Source of the DNA: Antitrichia curtipendula
Taxonomy: Eukaryota; Streptophyta; Bryopsida; Hypnales; Leucodontaceae
Reading direction: 5' to 3'
DNA: 64,000 nucleotides
NCBI GenBank assembly: GCA_951230915.1
Contig: OX579633.1
Span: 52,404,029 to 52,468,028, forward strand
Positions 12,230 through 24,814 of this stretch are shown here, one piece after another. The translations under genes and the position numbers were made by a program. The notes under the pieces are model-generated. The model searched no databases. It had not been told where the DNA came from and saw nothing but the letters and a program-made list of their open reading frames with translations. The stretch's first letter is position 1. The number at the start of each line of letters is the position of its first letter.

Positions 12230-14509
12230 CTTTCTCTATACTCCAAACATATTAATGATAATAATACCATTTATTATATGTAATTTTTTTTTTTGATTCT
12301 AATAATTCAATAGAAATTGCAACAACATTATCTTTGAGGCAACAAACATGTGTTAGAAAACCATTATTCCTTATCAAAACCATATCATTGTAAAATTGTA
12401 CATGAAATTGCAAGCAACCTCATTATATGAAACACAAATGTCAAGAATAATTAAGTAAGTTATGTTAAAGTACATTATACTTTCATGAAAATAAAACCAT
12501 TTTAGACCATATACATGTGTTAGTTTCCATGATCTATTTTGCATTTAAGAGTGTTGGAGTCAATGCTAATTTAATTTGATTCTAATATGCAATTGTTCTA
12601 GTGGTGGTTTAGATTTTAAACCATTTAACTAGCCTCCTAAGATCTCAAATTTATAGGATTTAAATTTTTATTTATTTTTTAATGACAAATATATGAGCTT
12701 TCTAGGGATGTAATTTTTTGCTTAAAGAGAAGTGATTCAATTTCAATAGCTCTAGAATCCAAGTACGAAATCGTATCATGCACTCTTATCAAACACATAT
12801 CAATCTTCAAACATCTTAGGGTTCTCTTATTTGTTCCATAGAATTGACACTTTGTCCTTAGGATCTTCTTTGATGCCTTGTCCTTGTTTCCCTTTTGATT
12901 CTTATCAAACAAGCATCAATCTTCAACAACTTAGAGTTTTCTAATTTGTCCTATGGAGCTGACAATCTGTCCTTGGGTTCTTCTTTGATGCCTTATCCTT
13001 GTTTTCATTTTGATTCTCATCAACCAACTATCAATCTCCAACAACTTAGGGCTCTTTGATTTGTCCCACAGAGCTAATCATTTATCTTTGGTTTCTTCTT
13101 TGATGCCTTGTCCTTCTTCTCCTTTTGATTCTTCCCTTTATAATTAGAAGAATCTTTTTATGTTTAAATACTTTATCTTATAATGAAATGATTTATTTCC
13201 AAAAAACATTCAATAGTACAATTTGCCATTGAATTTAGATTTCTTGATATTACATTCCTTCACCACTAAAGCCTTAGTTGTGTCTTTAGGTCCACCAACA
13301 ATTTTATCCAAATAATTATTTACTCTTCTTGAACGATCCCACTAATGATCAATACTTACAATAAATTTTTTTGTTGATTGCAATTAATACTTATTTTGTT
13401 TTTGCCATTTCATCTTCTCCATTTGCTTTATAAGATCCAAACATAATTGTGTTGACGAACCAAATTAAGATATAAGAAGACTGAAAATATAAGAGTGCAA
13501 TATACTACCTAACCATGGAAAGCTTTAATGCTAAAAATACTCCCTTATTCTTCCAAAAGCCACTAAACAAATACAAATAAAACTTTTTTTAGAAGAAAAA
13601 TGCAAAATATAAAACAATTCATATGTCTTGCATTAATTGAATCAACTTGAATGTATAGTTGGATATCCATTGGTGCTCTAGCTACCTCAACATCCTTAGA
13701 TTATAGGATAATTAAATTACCAATAAATAATTAAATTTCAACAAAATAAATTATGAATTTTGAAAGTATTAAAAATAGGTGTATTCAAATCAAATTCGAA
13801 GCTTGGGTGAATAAACGTTGTACATTTCAGGCAAGAGTCTATACAATTCAATATTAGAAACTAGTTACAAATAGGTGTAGTTAGAGTACCTTAACCCTAG
13901 AGTGCTCCAACGTCCAATTTTTGGAAAATGAATAGATTCAAATCTTGTTTCTTGCTTGTTGTTGCTTGGATGAAAGTCATCCTAATTTGTGGAGATACTT
14001 TATCAAGTTCTTGTCTTATCTATCAGTTGGATTTGGTGTTACTAAAGTACATATTTTTCTAAAATGTGGAAGTATGTCAAGTGGAAGACCAAGCCAAAAT
14101 TGCATTGACTCTAGTTTGAAACTCGATTGGCAAAAATGAGGTCATAGATGTAAAGAACATAAAAATTTCCCAAAATCACCTTTCCAAGAAAACCTCCTTT
14201 CAAATCCATTCCAACAAGTTTTACTTTGAAAACGATAATATTTTGATTGTAATCAAATTTGGAAAGAATTTTAAAATTTTCCTTCAAATTTCATAAAAAA
14301 ATATTGGTGATAGCATTAGTGAATCTAACCATACAAATGGAGTCTAAAATGCAAAACCTACAACTTTTATTTGTATATCAATTCCAAAATATTCTTCTAA
14401 ATGGTACTTTATAATGGTGTTTTTTTTCCAAATTGTCATTTCTGGAAAAGACTTTGGACATTTAGGGGTTAAGCCAAATCTCTCTATACTGAATTCTTGT
14501 TGTTCTTTG
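12230..14509. other. AT-rich intergenic DNA with repeats
   Basis: No gene is recognised. The stretch contains the 115-bp tandem repeat at 12780-13135. Ends resembling an old TIR element also occur: TTAACCCTAGAG near 13891 and TTTAGGGGTTAA near 14461. Confidence 0.55.
12780..13135. repeat. 115-bp tandem repeat, about three copies
   Basis: Three units carry the shared phrase TTCTTTGATGCCTTRTCCTT at about 12866, 12980 and 13095. A second shared phrase, ATCAATCTTCAACAACTTAG, also repeats with variation. The period is 114-115 bp and copies differ at roughly 10-15% of positions. No reading frame is conserved across units. Confidence 0.75.
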
Positions 14510-14722
14510 ACCCTTAAATGTCGAGGTGAACGTTTTGTGGCCAATGAATGACAAGAGAATTTCCTATATAGGGCAGAAGTGCAACTACACATCCTCCAAA
14601 TGTTGTGGAAAAAGAAAAGATCATCTACAACAATGAGTGCTTTTGCATTATTTTAATCCAACAATTCACACGGTGTCAAAACATATGATTTCCACGGTTA
14701 TGAGCCCCCATCGTTTAAGGAT
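14510..14722. mobile_element. Short TIR element, copy 2
   Basis: This is a second copy of the element at 9161-9384. It shares the left end ACCCTTAAATGTC, the inner phrase AATGAATGACAAGA, and long identical runs such as GAGTGCTTTTGCATTATTTT. The right end is followed by TA, but the left flank reads TG, so one target site has mutated. Confidence 0.65.
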
Positions 14723-15732
14723 TAAAAGGGACAAGACCTAAACCCAAAACCTTTATTTAAAATTAAATTAAAAAATTAAAAAAATCTCCCAAACCCCAAA
14801 AGGATGTTGTTTTAACACTTCTTTTTCACCATGATTTTCGGCATTGCTGGTCAAAGTAGGGACCACGGTCAGGGGAGCCCTGCCTGAGCGCGGTCTTAGA
14901 GACAAAGGCACGGTCGTCGGACGGAGATATTAGGGTTCGGCGGAGCGGTCGTGTCAAACCTTCTTGCTTTCACTCCATTTGCCTCTTGTCACTTGTGACT
15001 TCAAGCTACGACGGGTCTGCTCCTTTCGCCACCGCCGTTACTAGGCCACGACTGGGATTCGCTTCCTGTTTGTCTTCACTTTCGCACATCCTTTTACGTG
15101 GCTTACATTTGTAGACAGGCGAGCTTTGGAACGGATTGAATAGGCCGGGCGGCTCGACAGGCGGAGTATGTTGCATGATTGTTTAGGTTTCGAATTGACT
15201 GCACCTTAAAACTGGTACGGGTTTCGTGAGTTGATGGCGACCTAAGGTGTCTGGGTCAACACGGGAATTCGGGTGAAGTGGACTAAAGTATGCACATTCA
15301 TGGTATGACTGGGAGTTCACAGACGTTCGGGGTGGTCACGTCGGTTATACAGTGGCAGTGCATCTGACTTCGACGACGATTCTCGGGTTCAGTTCTGTTG
15401 TGTATTTTCGAGGTTAAAGGATTGCGGAAATTTACGGCAGCGGACATTTACGGCAGAGCTTTCAAGAGTTTGGGGTTAGGGTTACTGACTCTTTTGTCGT
15501 GATTTGAAGCGGTGCTGGTGCTTTTCCGAAATTTTTACGGGCTTTGTTTTATTTATTATGGAGGCGAGGCGTTTGTGTTTTGTTATGTTCCATAGCACGG
15601 ACTAGCGGTATGAGGGGGGAAGTCGTGCAGGCCAGCTCTGATCTGTGTAAGTTAAACGCTCTGAACGGTTGCAGGTAAAGAGGGACTTCTAGCAGTCGGA
15701 GATAGAGTTGCCAAGGGTTTCGTTAGAGTTTC
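14723..15732 (+). promoter_or_regulatory. 5' flank of the TAF15-like gene
   Basis: G+C content rises from about 14830 toward the start codon at 15733, as is usual for the promoter and 5' leader of genes in this window. No coding sequence is recognised. The transcription start and any leader intron cannot be fixed by eye. Confidence 0.35.
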
Positions 15733-18700
15733 ATGCTTGGGAGCATGGGAGACCGAGATATGCAGTTTGGCATGGCGCCCCTGCATCATAGGGACTACCA
15801 TTCCCCCCACCACAGCCGCAGCAGGGATGGGGTGGAGAGGAGCAGTCGTGAGTTTGACTCGTATCTCGACAAGGACAGAGATAGGGGTCGTGATAGGTGG
15901 AGAGACCGGGAGCACGAGAAAGAGAGGGACCGCTTCAAAGACAAGGAACGGGGGGTTCGGGACTACGACAACAAAGACCGTGACAGTCGCCGAGAAAGGG
16001 AACCTTATATGGAACGCAACGGGCATGCAACCCATGGGGGGTCGGTGGGGATTCGGCCTGGGATGATTGGAGGCTTTGAGGGGAGACCGGGAAGTCGTGA
16101 CCGGGAGATTCATGGCTCTCGAGACGACCGTGAAGACAGACACGGCTCTGCAGGTTTGCCTTTTATTGTGCTGCACGCATCTGATGCCAGTAGGCCGAGT
16201 TAGATGGTCACATGTCACATCCTTGTCTTAGAAAGGAAAAATTTACTCGATTCTGAACCTCGACGGACTGCATGGATGGGTTTCCATCGATTTTTCGTCC
16301 TCGAGCATACCTTCCGGAGCTGAGAGATTAGAAAGGTTTCCTTGTGTACCTCATCGTCTGGGAGTTTCTGAACCATTTAAGGCGTAGAGACCAATACAGA
16401 ACAGTCTGAATAGGTTTCAGCTGGACTCTGAACTGCACTATCTTGTGCAGTAGGTTCTCCGCTGGCTCGCACCTACACGTCTCATAATTGTCGTTAGGCG
16501 AGTTCGACATCATATCTGTCCTCGCTAAACGACCGGGCTGAGATCAGTGGGAGGGTTTGGGACGGGACGAGGAACAACAATGAATGGTTCATTCCAAGGT
16601 GATATCTGAAAAAAACCCAGTTCAAACGAATAGCATCGTCGTAGATTGCTCCGTTTAGCTCCACAGTCGCCAGTGATCGCGCAGGTAAAGTAACGTTTCA
16701 TGGACATTGTCTATTCACGGGAGAGTTTGAAGTGTTCCGGTGAGGCATTGCTGGCATGGATTGGTTGGGTGAACAATTAAGAAATGAGTTTGAGCATTTT
16801 GTGGTGGGGGAATGCAAAGGGGTCCGGGTTGAGGCATGCGGATCACTGGCCTGGGCCAGCATCAAGGGTTTTAGATTCAAGCTAGCCAGAACCTGCTATC
16901 TCAAGAACCCTGCCAACGTAGAATTGTCGACCTGGTATAGAGCTTTGTCCTGCAAGGCCTCCGGGTATGCAGAATTGTGGGGCCTGGAGGCTGTAACATT
17001 GGTGGTTCGAAATTTAGCTTATGATATGGTATACTTCGAACGCTCTTGGGGGATATGAAGTATTGTCCAAGGGAATTGGCCTATGTAGCCGGGTCGACTT
17101 TGAGGTCTGGAATGTAAGGGGATTTCAAGGATTGATCTGTTGATTGTAAAGGTGTAACGAGGAGATAATGAAGATGTAGATGTAGCCGCTGCGATATCAT
17201 GGTTTTTCTCGTATCTTCGATGCATCTTCAATCGAATTCGATCTCAAGTCTTCATGGGGGTTGTGGAGGGTACAAGTGTTGTGGACTTAGATATTGGTCT
17301 TTGGTGTAGACCATTTTAGTATTGAGAGAGCATCAGCAGCAATTCACCTTTGCTAACCTCTGCATGAGAATTTCTGGTCGCTTGGCTCATGCCACGTTGA
17401 ACCATACCAGAGGTGCTGGGATTCTGGCTGAAGCACACAATCTTGGGTACACGATAAACACTCAATACCTTTTGGAATAGCTTCTTACTAGTAAAATTTT
17501 CTTTGTCCCTCTGTTTGTGTGCTGTTACGAATATGGGACGGGATTCTGCTCAGGATCTATGTCTAGTTTTCACTAGGTCGAGGGAGCTATTCTAGTCTTT
17601 GTTTTCTGAGATTGCATTTGCAGAGAATTATTTGTGTGTCGTCCTAAACGTTATCTTTCCATGAGCAGGGGCGACAGGGGGTCTTGAAGCAAACACGATA
17701 TACATATCAAATCTACCAGATAGCGTCACCGAAGACAGCCTTGCTGCCTTGCTTAGTGAGACGGCAAATATTAAGGTTTTGACATCTTCAGGCTATGCTT
17801 GTGGAGACTGTTCAGCAGATTCGTCTCCATTTTATCATGAATTTCCTATTATATCTTAATATTCTTGTGAGTAAAATTTTCCAGTTTCAATCTCAATTTG
17901 TATTTTATGATTCACTCGCCCATATTGGTTCATGTTGCAATCTGCAGATGGACAGAAAGACAGGAGCTCCTATGGTGAAGTTATTTGAAGACAAAATGGG
18001 TGGTCGAGAGGCAGAGGTTGTTCTAGATGATCCTCGATCTGGAGCAGGCATCGTCAGTTGGTTTAATGGTATCCGATAACCTCCTTTTCATTGTTGATAC
18101 TTTAAAAAAATAATTCAGACGTTTTAGTCTTATTTGTTTGTGATCATATTCGAAAGGGAGCTAGAGTCTGCTCTTGGCAGTTTTCTCAGCTGAAGCACAT
18201 GGTACAGATATGTTTTTCTTAACCTCTTGGCTTCATATAATCCTGCATGGCTTTATTGCTGGGGGGGAAGATATTGAGCTGCCACTGACGCTAACAACTC
18301 GATCTTGAGAGATTTCATTTTGTCTAGTTTCGGAAACGTCCTCCAGGTTGCGTATGTGACAAATGGGGTTAGTCTTATCTAATTTTTTTCTTTTTGTACA
18401 TGACAGGGTATGACTTCAAGGGCAGTAAGATACAAGTTTCCCTTGGACATGCGCCGCCTCCCGTGTCCCGTTCCAGTCACGAAAGGCAAGGAGACATGTA
18501 CGGTTCGCACTTCGACAGGGAGAACCACCGGTCAGGTTACAGGGGTGGTAGAGGTCGTGGGAGGTATCCGGATCGTATCCCTGTCCCTGGTCCAGCTCCG
18601 CCTGGTATAAGGCGCGGAGCATCCATGTTTGGCAGAGGGGGGTTTACTTCACCCGGAGGATTCAACGAGTTCCCTACAGGTGGCGAAAGTTTCGGTCGCA

Positions 18701-19653
18701 ACAATCCCAATGTTACTCCTCGAGAAGGCGATTGGATATGCTCAGAGCAAACGTGAGCAAGTTGAATTTCTATCTCCTTGGTTTGCACGTCCTGAGCTTG
18801 TTATAAATGAGGCCAATAAGGTGCTCCGAATGTGCGATGCTGGAGGCTAAACACACATCAGAGTCTTCACAATCCTTTTCCTCAGAAACACTTGACATGT
18901 AATTTTTCAACTGAATTCGCAGATTAGGCTATGTTATCTCTCTAACTGTATCCTCTTCCCCGGTTCCTCTCTTTAACAGCGATTTGAATGTCCTGCAGGT
19001 GCGGGAATTTGAATTTTGCGAGAAGAACGCACTGCAATAACTGCAACAAACCGCGAAGGGATATTGGAGAGATTGGGATCCGAGTGAACGGAGGTTTCAG
19101 CCAGGGTGGTTTCGGCGGGCCGCCTCATGTTGGGCCGTTTATGGGCGGACCAGTGGTTGGGGGAAGGGAGCTTCCGCGAGGTTTCAGTGGACATGGTGAA
19201 CCCCCGGGGGTTTGGGGTCCAGGAAGAGGCAGGTCGAATGATTTCGAGCACGGGTCGTTACCTCCGATTTCAGACCGAGGCATGTCTGACTTCCGATCAG
19301 TCAGGGACATGCGAGAGCGTGATCTCTATGGAGGCGGCCGCGAGATTTTCCGAGAAAGGGAGCGGTTCCACTCACGGCCTCCTTTCGAAAGAGGGGTCGG
19401 CCCCTTGGACCGGATGCCTCTGGAGCCTTTCGTTGACAGGGAGAGGGAGCGAGGCGATCCTTACCGTGAGAAGAGAATGCTGGATGGTGTGGATCATAGG
19501 GGCAGGCCTGCTAGTCCTCCACGGTCACGCTGGGGGGAACGAGAGGACAAGGACCGCAGGAGCAGCTCCCCAGGCCGCAGTTTGTACCGACCGGATCGAC
19601 ACCGAGACACACGGCGAGAAGAGCGAAGGGATCGAAGAGATGCTCCATACTAG
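15733..19653 (+). CDS. TAF15-like RNA-binding protein, RRM plus RanBP2-type zinc finger
   Basis: Five exons join in phase (15733-16153, 17669-17775, 17948-18068, 18407-18752, 18999-19653) to give 549 residues. Residues 1-140 are rich in Arg, Asp, Glu and Lys. An RRM follows at about 150-235, beginning with TIYISNLP and with the ring containing VKLFEDKM. After an Arg/Gly/Pro-rich linker comes a RanBP2-type zinc finger (W326, C328, C333, N337, C344, C347), which in this family binds single-stranded RNA. The C-terminus is again Arg/Asp/Glu-rich with SP/RS-like dipeptides. The order RRM then RanBP2 finger resembles plant TAF15/TAF15b (FET-like) proteins, which act in the nucleus in transcription and RNA metabolism. 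A first intron of 1515 bp is notable. An in-frame ATG also occurs five codons downstream of the chosen start. Confidence 0.88.
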
Positions 19654-20792
19654 ATGAGATGAGACTTAGTCCAGGCTCGCTGTTGTAGTTGTAGTGGTGC
19701 TGTTGGGCAGCTTGATTTCCGTTCGTTGAGTTTGGGGAAGCAAGTTGCCAGGGTGTGAGATTTTGCTCTTGCTGTGTCCTTGTGTGTCTATAGCTTGGGA
19801 CCCGAAAGGTTGTACAATGGCTCTCTGTCAATCATGGAACAGAAGTTCTTTTCTTGGCTTCTTTCGGTTTCAGTTGCTCCAAACCTGGCTTGATTGACCC
19901 CCCACCCCCACCCCCACCCCCACCCCCGGTTTGGTGCAACCGTACAGTATTGTGTTTTGAGGGAATTAGCGCAGCAGAATGCTATCGTATAAGTCTTGGA
20001 AATGGCGATGACATTATTGAATGCAGAATGTTTCAAGGAAGAAATTATAAGGGTGTTACGGACTTGATTGCACGTTACTACCACACTCCTGCACTCACAA
20101 TGCGTCCGTACGTAACATTGTTAGTCCCGTTCATTTTCATTTCTGAATTTCCATCTCGTTTCCATTGATGAATTTCTTTCATTTTCGTTTTCTTCCATAA
20201 AATTCATCTCGTTTTCAATTTCCTACACGGTTTTGCGCCACTATTATCGAAGCTAGCATTTTGAAGCTTTCTAGCTAATCTAGTTGAGTAAAGGCTGGAA
20301 ATAGAGAGTGAACGCTTCCACCAGATCAATGAGACATTGGAAAATGGAGAGGTGGAGTTGGGAACTTCCTGCTCATCCCTCGTATTTTGCATACAGCCCA
20401 CCTCACAATTCTTTGCAATTCAAGCAATCCATTGCCGCATGCCTCCCGTGGCTGAAAACCACAGAACTTTGCACAGCCTTAATTTTACGGAGTAGAACAA
20501 GAAAGCTCCCACATGAATAAACAGGCAAGGAGCTTCAATCTTTCAAACCTGAAGTTCGTAAACTGCAAGTGGGATATATACCATTCGTCTTTGGACGAAA
20601 TTGGCAGTGTCACGCAATCCACGACACATAAAAACTCCCATGAAGGAGAAAAAAACTCGTTGTGGTCAAAATTGCGACAATGCTTTGATGCAAAGTCTTA
20701 GTACGAAAGATGCGCACCATGCTGTCTACGGAAATCTACAAGTTCCCTCGTTCGCTTAAAGTCTATGGCTATGACTTCCCAACCAAACCGCT
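19654..20792. other. Intergenic: 3' flanks of the TAF15-like gene and the P450
   Basis: The first few hundred bases are probably 3' UTR of the TAF15-like gene and include the C-rich microsatellite. The rest contains only short frames with no recognised domain. Confidence 0.4.
19898..19928. repeat. (CCCCCA)n microsatellite
   Basis: About five copies of CCCCCA lie 245 bp after the TAF15-like stop codon, likely in its 3' UTR. The minus strand carries five runs of five or more G in close succession, enough to form a G-quadruplex. Confidence 0.85.
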
Positions 20793-22214
20793 TTACAAAC
20801 GATTCTTCACATGCTGGCTGAAATGGCGGGCAAGGCCCAATTGCACACGCAGAATGGCGAGCTTGGTCCCTGGACAACGGCGTCGGCCTCCTCCAAACGG
20901 CAAGAGCTGGAAGTGTTGGCCCTCCATGTCCACCTCCGGGTGCGCCACGAAGCGAACGGGGTCAAACTCCTCCGCGTTGCTTCCCCACATGACAGGGTCT
21001 CTCTGCAAAGAATAGATGTTGATGAGCACCTGCGTGCGCGGTTGAACTTCGAACCCAAACACACGGTGGCCACACTCAGATTCGTGGGGGAAAGAGACGG
21101 CGCAAGGCGGGTGCAGCCGAAAAAGCTCCTTCACCACGGCTTGCAGATACGGCAGCTTGTCGATGTCCCGCTCTTGAAGCTCCTCTTCTTCCCGAGATTC
21201 CAAGTTGCGTTCCAGCTCCTCGCAGAGATGGTGCACGACCTCACTGTGACGACCCAGCGCTTCCAAAGCCCACTCAATGTCTCGTGTGGAGCCAGCAGCT
21301 TGCTTGGAGGCTGTCATATCCTGAAAACCAGAATGGTTTCAATCGCAATGAAGACTGAACGATCAATCAGTTGATTCCAATAGCTGGAACGTAAACTTCT
21401 AGAATACTGTAAAGCTTGTAGGTAACACAATTTAAAGAATCTGAAGTGCTGGAGCCCTAAACTATCGAAGGATTGAACTTCCTAGCCCACTTATGAAGCA
21501 ATTTATTCGATTGTCAAGCACGCCATCACTCTCGCACACGACCACATGCGTGCATGCCAGCGAAAGGAAATACCTAAAATTTCTAACGGGAGCTGGCCGC
21601 ACCCGATAAAGGCGAGCAATAAAAAAAAAGACTCTAGATTCGCGTTTCGTGGCTTCAATTTGAAGGTGCACTAGAAGATCGATCGACAAGAGAATGATTG
21701 GAATTGGTTTACGTACCAGGAGGAGATCGAGGTGTTTCCAGCATGCTTCCAGCGGCGGAAAGCAAAGGCTATTGAAGCTATTGACTATTGAGACGCCCCC
21801 CATGGATCCAGGCCGAGCCCCGAATTCCACATCATGAAGCTTGACAAACTCCTCCACAGCTGCCACCGACGACAGCACCAACAAGCTCTGCGACCACGCC
21901 CTGACCCCCATCACGGGACCGTATTTCTTCACCAGGTTGTGCAGCACCACCTCTGGTTGTCGTCGCAAAACGTACCTCTGCCACATAAACTCCCACATGC
22001 CAAACCTCGGAGCTTCATGCCTCAACCTCCGCACGGCCAGGCCGTGAAACACCAGATTCAACATCACCCACACAACGGAGCTCACAAGGAGACGAGACAC
22101 GAAACCATGGCGGGAACCTCCTAATGGTTCGGTTTCTAGAGTAGTACCATTGCCCCACACATGTGGTGATCCTGTCAAGAGGAATCCCCGCTCTGGTAAT
22201 TGCAAGACCTCCAT
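20793..22214 (-). pseudogene. Truncated A-type (CYP71 clan) cytochrome P450
   Basis: Two exons (22214-21717 and 21320-20793) join in phase to give 341 residues; complete plant P450s have about 500. Exon 1 has a membrane anchor (about residues 36-56) and the start of the catalytic domain up to the helix C tryptophan (WKHL). Exon 2 begins in helix I and keeps the ExxR motif (E231, R234), FDPVRF, and the heme loop FGGGRRRCPG with C315. About 150 residues between helices C and I are missing, and the intron of 396 bp does not encode them. Helix I lacks the usual acidic-Thr pair (AAGSTRD instead of AGTDT). The C-terminus stops about 20 residues past the heme loop. The frames are otherwise open and splice sites intact, so it may be transcribed, but it is unlikely to make a working monooxygenase. 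Confidence 0.8.
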
Positions 22215-22229
22215 CGCTAGAATCTGGAT

Positions 22230-22430
22230 TACTGGGAACTGAATTGAAAGCTCACAACGCAGACTGAGCTGAAGCTCACAACGCAGACTGAATTGAAAAG
22301 CCCACAACGCAGACTGAATTGAGAAGCTCGCAACGCAGACTGAATTGAAAAGCTCGCAGCGCAGGGTGAATTGAAGCCCACAACGCAGACTAGCTCACAA
22401 CGCAGACTGAATTGAAGCTCCCAACACAGT
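22230..22430. repeat. About 27-bp minisatellite at the P450 5' end
   Basis: Seven to eight copies of a unit around CTCACAACGCAGACTGAATT follow one another with small indels. The array begins just upstream of the P450 start codon. It stays open in frame for some units, so an upstream start would add a repetitive leader peptide; the downstream ATG at 22214 is preferred. Confidence 0.8.
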
Positions 22431-22817
22431 CAGTCTTCGGAACCATGAAACCCCACACACCTCCTAGTTGATAAATCTGTCTGAATAACTGGGATTGATA
22501 CCCCATATCAAGCAAACTCCGGCTTTTGGTGGCTTTGTGTGATTGCGTTTCAGATGCAACCGTACCCGAAGAACTGAAGTGTGTGTCTGTGTGTGTGTGT
22601 GGGAGGGGGGGCAATCTAAGCTGCCGTACACAACCATCATGCACCCAGCTGAAGAAGCACCCAGCTTAAATAAGGCAAAACATGCGAATTCAGTGGAGGT
22701 GAATCTACTTGCAAGCGTGACGAGAATCTCAGTCGGCTGGGTGCCAGTCAGCTAGCGCTTGGACAGTCGTTGGCCGGTGTGACGGCAGGCGGCACGACTG
22801 AATGAACGAGTCAGTCG

Positions 22818-22860
22818 AGTCTCCGGCGTCACCGGCGTCTCCGGCGTCTCCGTCTCAAGT
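22818..22860. repeat. Short CTCCGGCGT repeat
   Basis: About four units of a 9-bp motif (CTCCGGCGT, CACCGGCGT) lie in a GC-rich patch upstream of the P450. No function is visible. Confidence 0.6.
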
Positions 22861-23116
22861 CTCTGTCTGAGTCTACGAAGGGCGAGTCATAGTGGTTGGC
22901 TCCTTGATCTTGGGAGTCATCAGTTGGAGTGCGAAGGAATCTCAGTCTTACAAAGGACTTTTTTAGAGTCAGCCAAAGAAAAAAAAATAATCGGAATTTT
23001 ACATAGAAGTGTGCAATGGTTGCAAGAGGAGAATGATGAAATTGTGAGTCAACAAAATTTTAAAGGGAGGCTAGCGAAAAGTAGAGGGAGGAAGTTCTAA
23101 ATGTTGCAAGAAACTA

Positions 23117-23684
23117 CTCCCTCCGTCCCAAAATGTTCTTCCTGGTGGCCTTCATTTTTTGTCCCAAAATGATCTTCCTGTTGTACTTTGTGAGCTGCAA
23201 ATTGGTCAAATTTAACTTTTGGTTGTTCTCTAGGACTAACAAAACAATTCCAAGTGATAGTTCCCCCTCCATCTATGCAATCACTAATCAAAAGACAAAT
23301 AAAATGGTTGAAGGGGTCAATCAACACTTTTTGTTTTTATTTTTTGCATCTCTTTGAATATTATCTAATTGAAGGAGATGAAGGTTTTGGGAGGCAAAGT
23401 ATAGGTCCGCATATGGTCTTTGACTTATACTAACTACCCACAAAATGACAACCTCACACTCAATAATTAAATAACCACTGGTGCTCCTTGAAAATACCCA
23501 AAAAATTTCACTTTTCAATAATTCAAAACTACACTTTAAAAAGGGCTTCAAAACTCAAAATTTCAAGGGCAATAGGAGTGCACCAATCTCCATATGTAGT
23601 GCAAAACAGACTTTAAAAATGTTATTTTTAGTCTTAATCCGGAACATTTTGTCTAACAGGAAGATCATTTTGGGACGGAAGGAG
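23117..23684. mobile_element. Stowaway-type TIR element (568 bp)
   Basis: The left end CTCCCTCCGTCCCAAAATG and the inverted right end CATTTTGGGACGGAAGGAG match the classic Stowaway terminal sequence. Both ends are flanked by TA (23115-23116 and 23685-23686). A second copy of the GTCCCAAAATG motif lies 45 bp inside the left end. It is larger than a typical Stowaway MITE but encodes no transposase. Confidence 0.85.
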
Positions 23685-24558
23685 TATTATTCTGTAACAT
23701 TGGACGTGAACTTTTTGTTTGCTTTTAGTTTGGCAATAATGCAAATTCTCTTTAGTTAGTTATAGAATGAAGACATCATGGAGCTTGGCAAAAGGCAGTT
23801 CCGACTCAAGAAAATCCATCATTTCATCTTGCAATTTTGACGTAGCATGGAATCTCCCTCTTAACCCCTCGGTAACTTTGTCTTAGAATTTTGAAATCCA
23901 TGTTTTGCATGATGAATGGAGCATTTAAAGGGCAATGTTTTGAAAAAAATAACTTCTCATTCATTTGAAGTGATGATGCTTCACTTGAATCTTTAAAACA
24001 CACATTAGATGAGATTTCAAGCTTGAACAAGACCGCGAGTTCCCGAATAGTGGTCCAAAAACAAAACAAAACAATCTAAAATCCAAATAAAAAATTCGGA
24101 GAATTACAATGCCTTAATTGTGTAGGAAAATTTAATAATAGAAAAAAATATTTAATGGAAAAAAATCCTTTGTTCACAAATGATTAGGAACTTCACCACC
24201 TCATAAATCTGAAGTAGTTAGGAGACTACCACGTCAAATAATAGTATTTAATTAATATTCTAATATTTAAAAAATAATCTTTTAAATTTATTATTTATTA
24301 TTTATTTATTATCTATCTTATATTCTAATCAATAGTGCTCTAGTTGACAACCCTGAAATGGTCTTTCCATGGCCTCATTTCTCTTCCAATGATTGTTTTC
24401 TTTAAGACTAATCACAACATTCTATAACAACATATTTATAGGGATTTTTTGAGACAAAAGTTGGAAGCTCAGGCCAATATAGGCTTAGGCATCACTTGTG
24501 TAAGCTAGAAAGGTTGTAGACTACTTTATCCTTTACAAGCGGAATTTTTATTTTGATA

Positions 24559-24814
24559 CTCCTTCCGTTTGGAAATGATTGTCCTCTTTGAATGTCATGT
24601 TTTTTTAAAGTTTCCATTTCAAGTAAGTAAAAAAATACTTCCTTGTGGCTATTTTTATTTAGGTTCCAGAGAATACATGCAATGTTCTTCATTGATTCAA
24701 GTAATATAAAATTTGGATCTTTTCTTAATTATGTATTTCACCATATGGTCAATGAAACTAGCTCAAAAAAATATCAACAATATTGTAGCCACAATCATTT
24801 CAAGATAAAGGGAG
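24559..24814. mobile_element. Stowaway-type TIR element (256 bp)
   Basis: The left end CTCCTTCCGTTTGGAAATG and the right end CATTTCAAGATAAAGGGAG are imperfect inverted repeats of the Stowaway type. Both sides are flanked by TA. No coding capacity is present. Confidence 0.75.
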
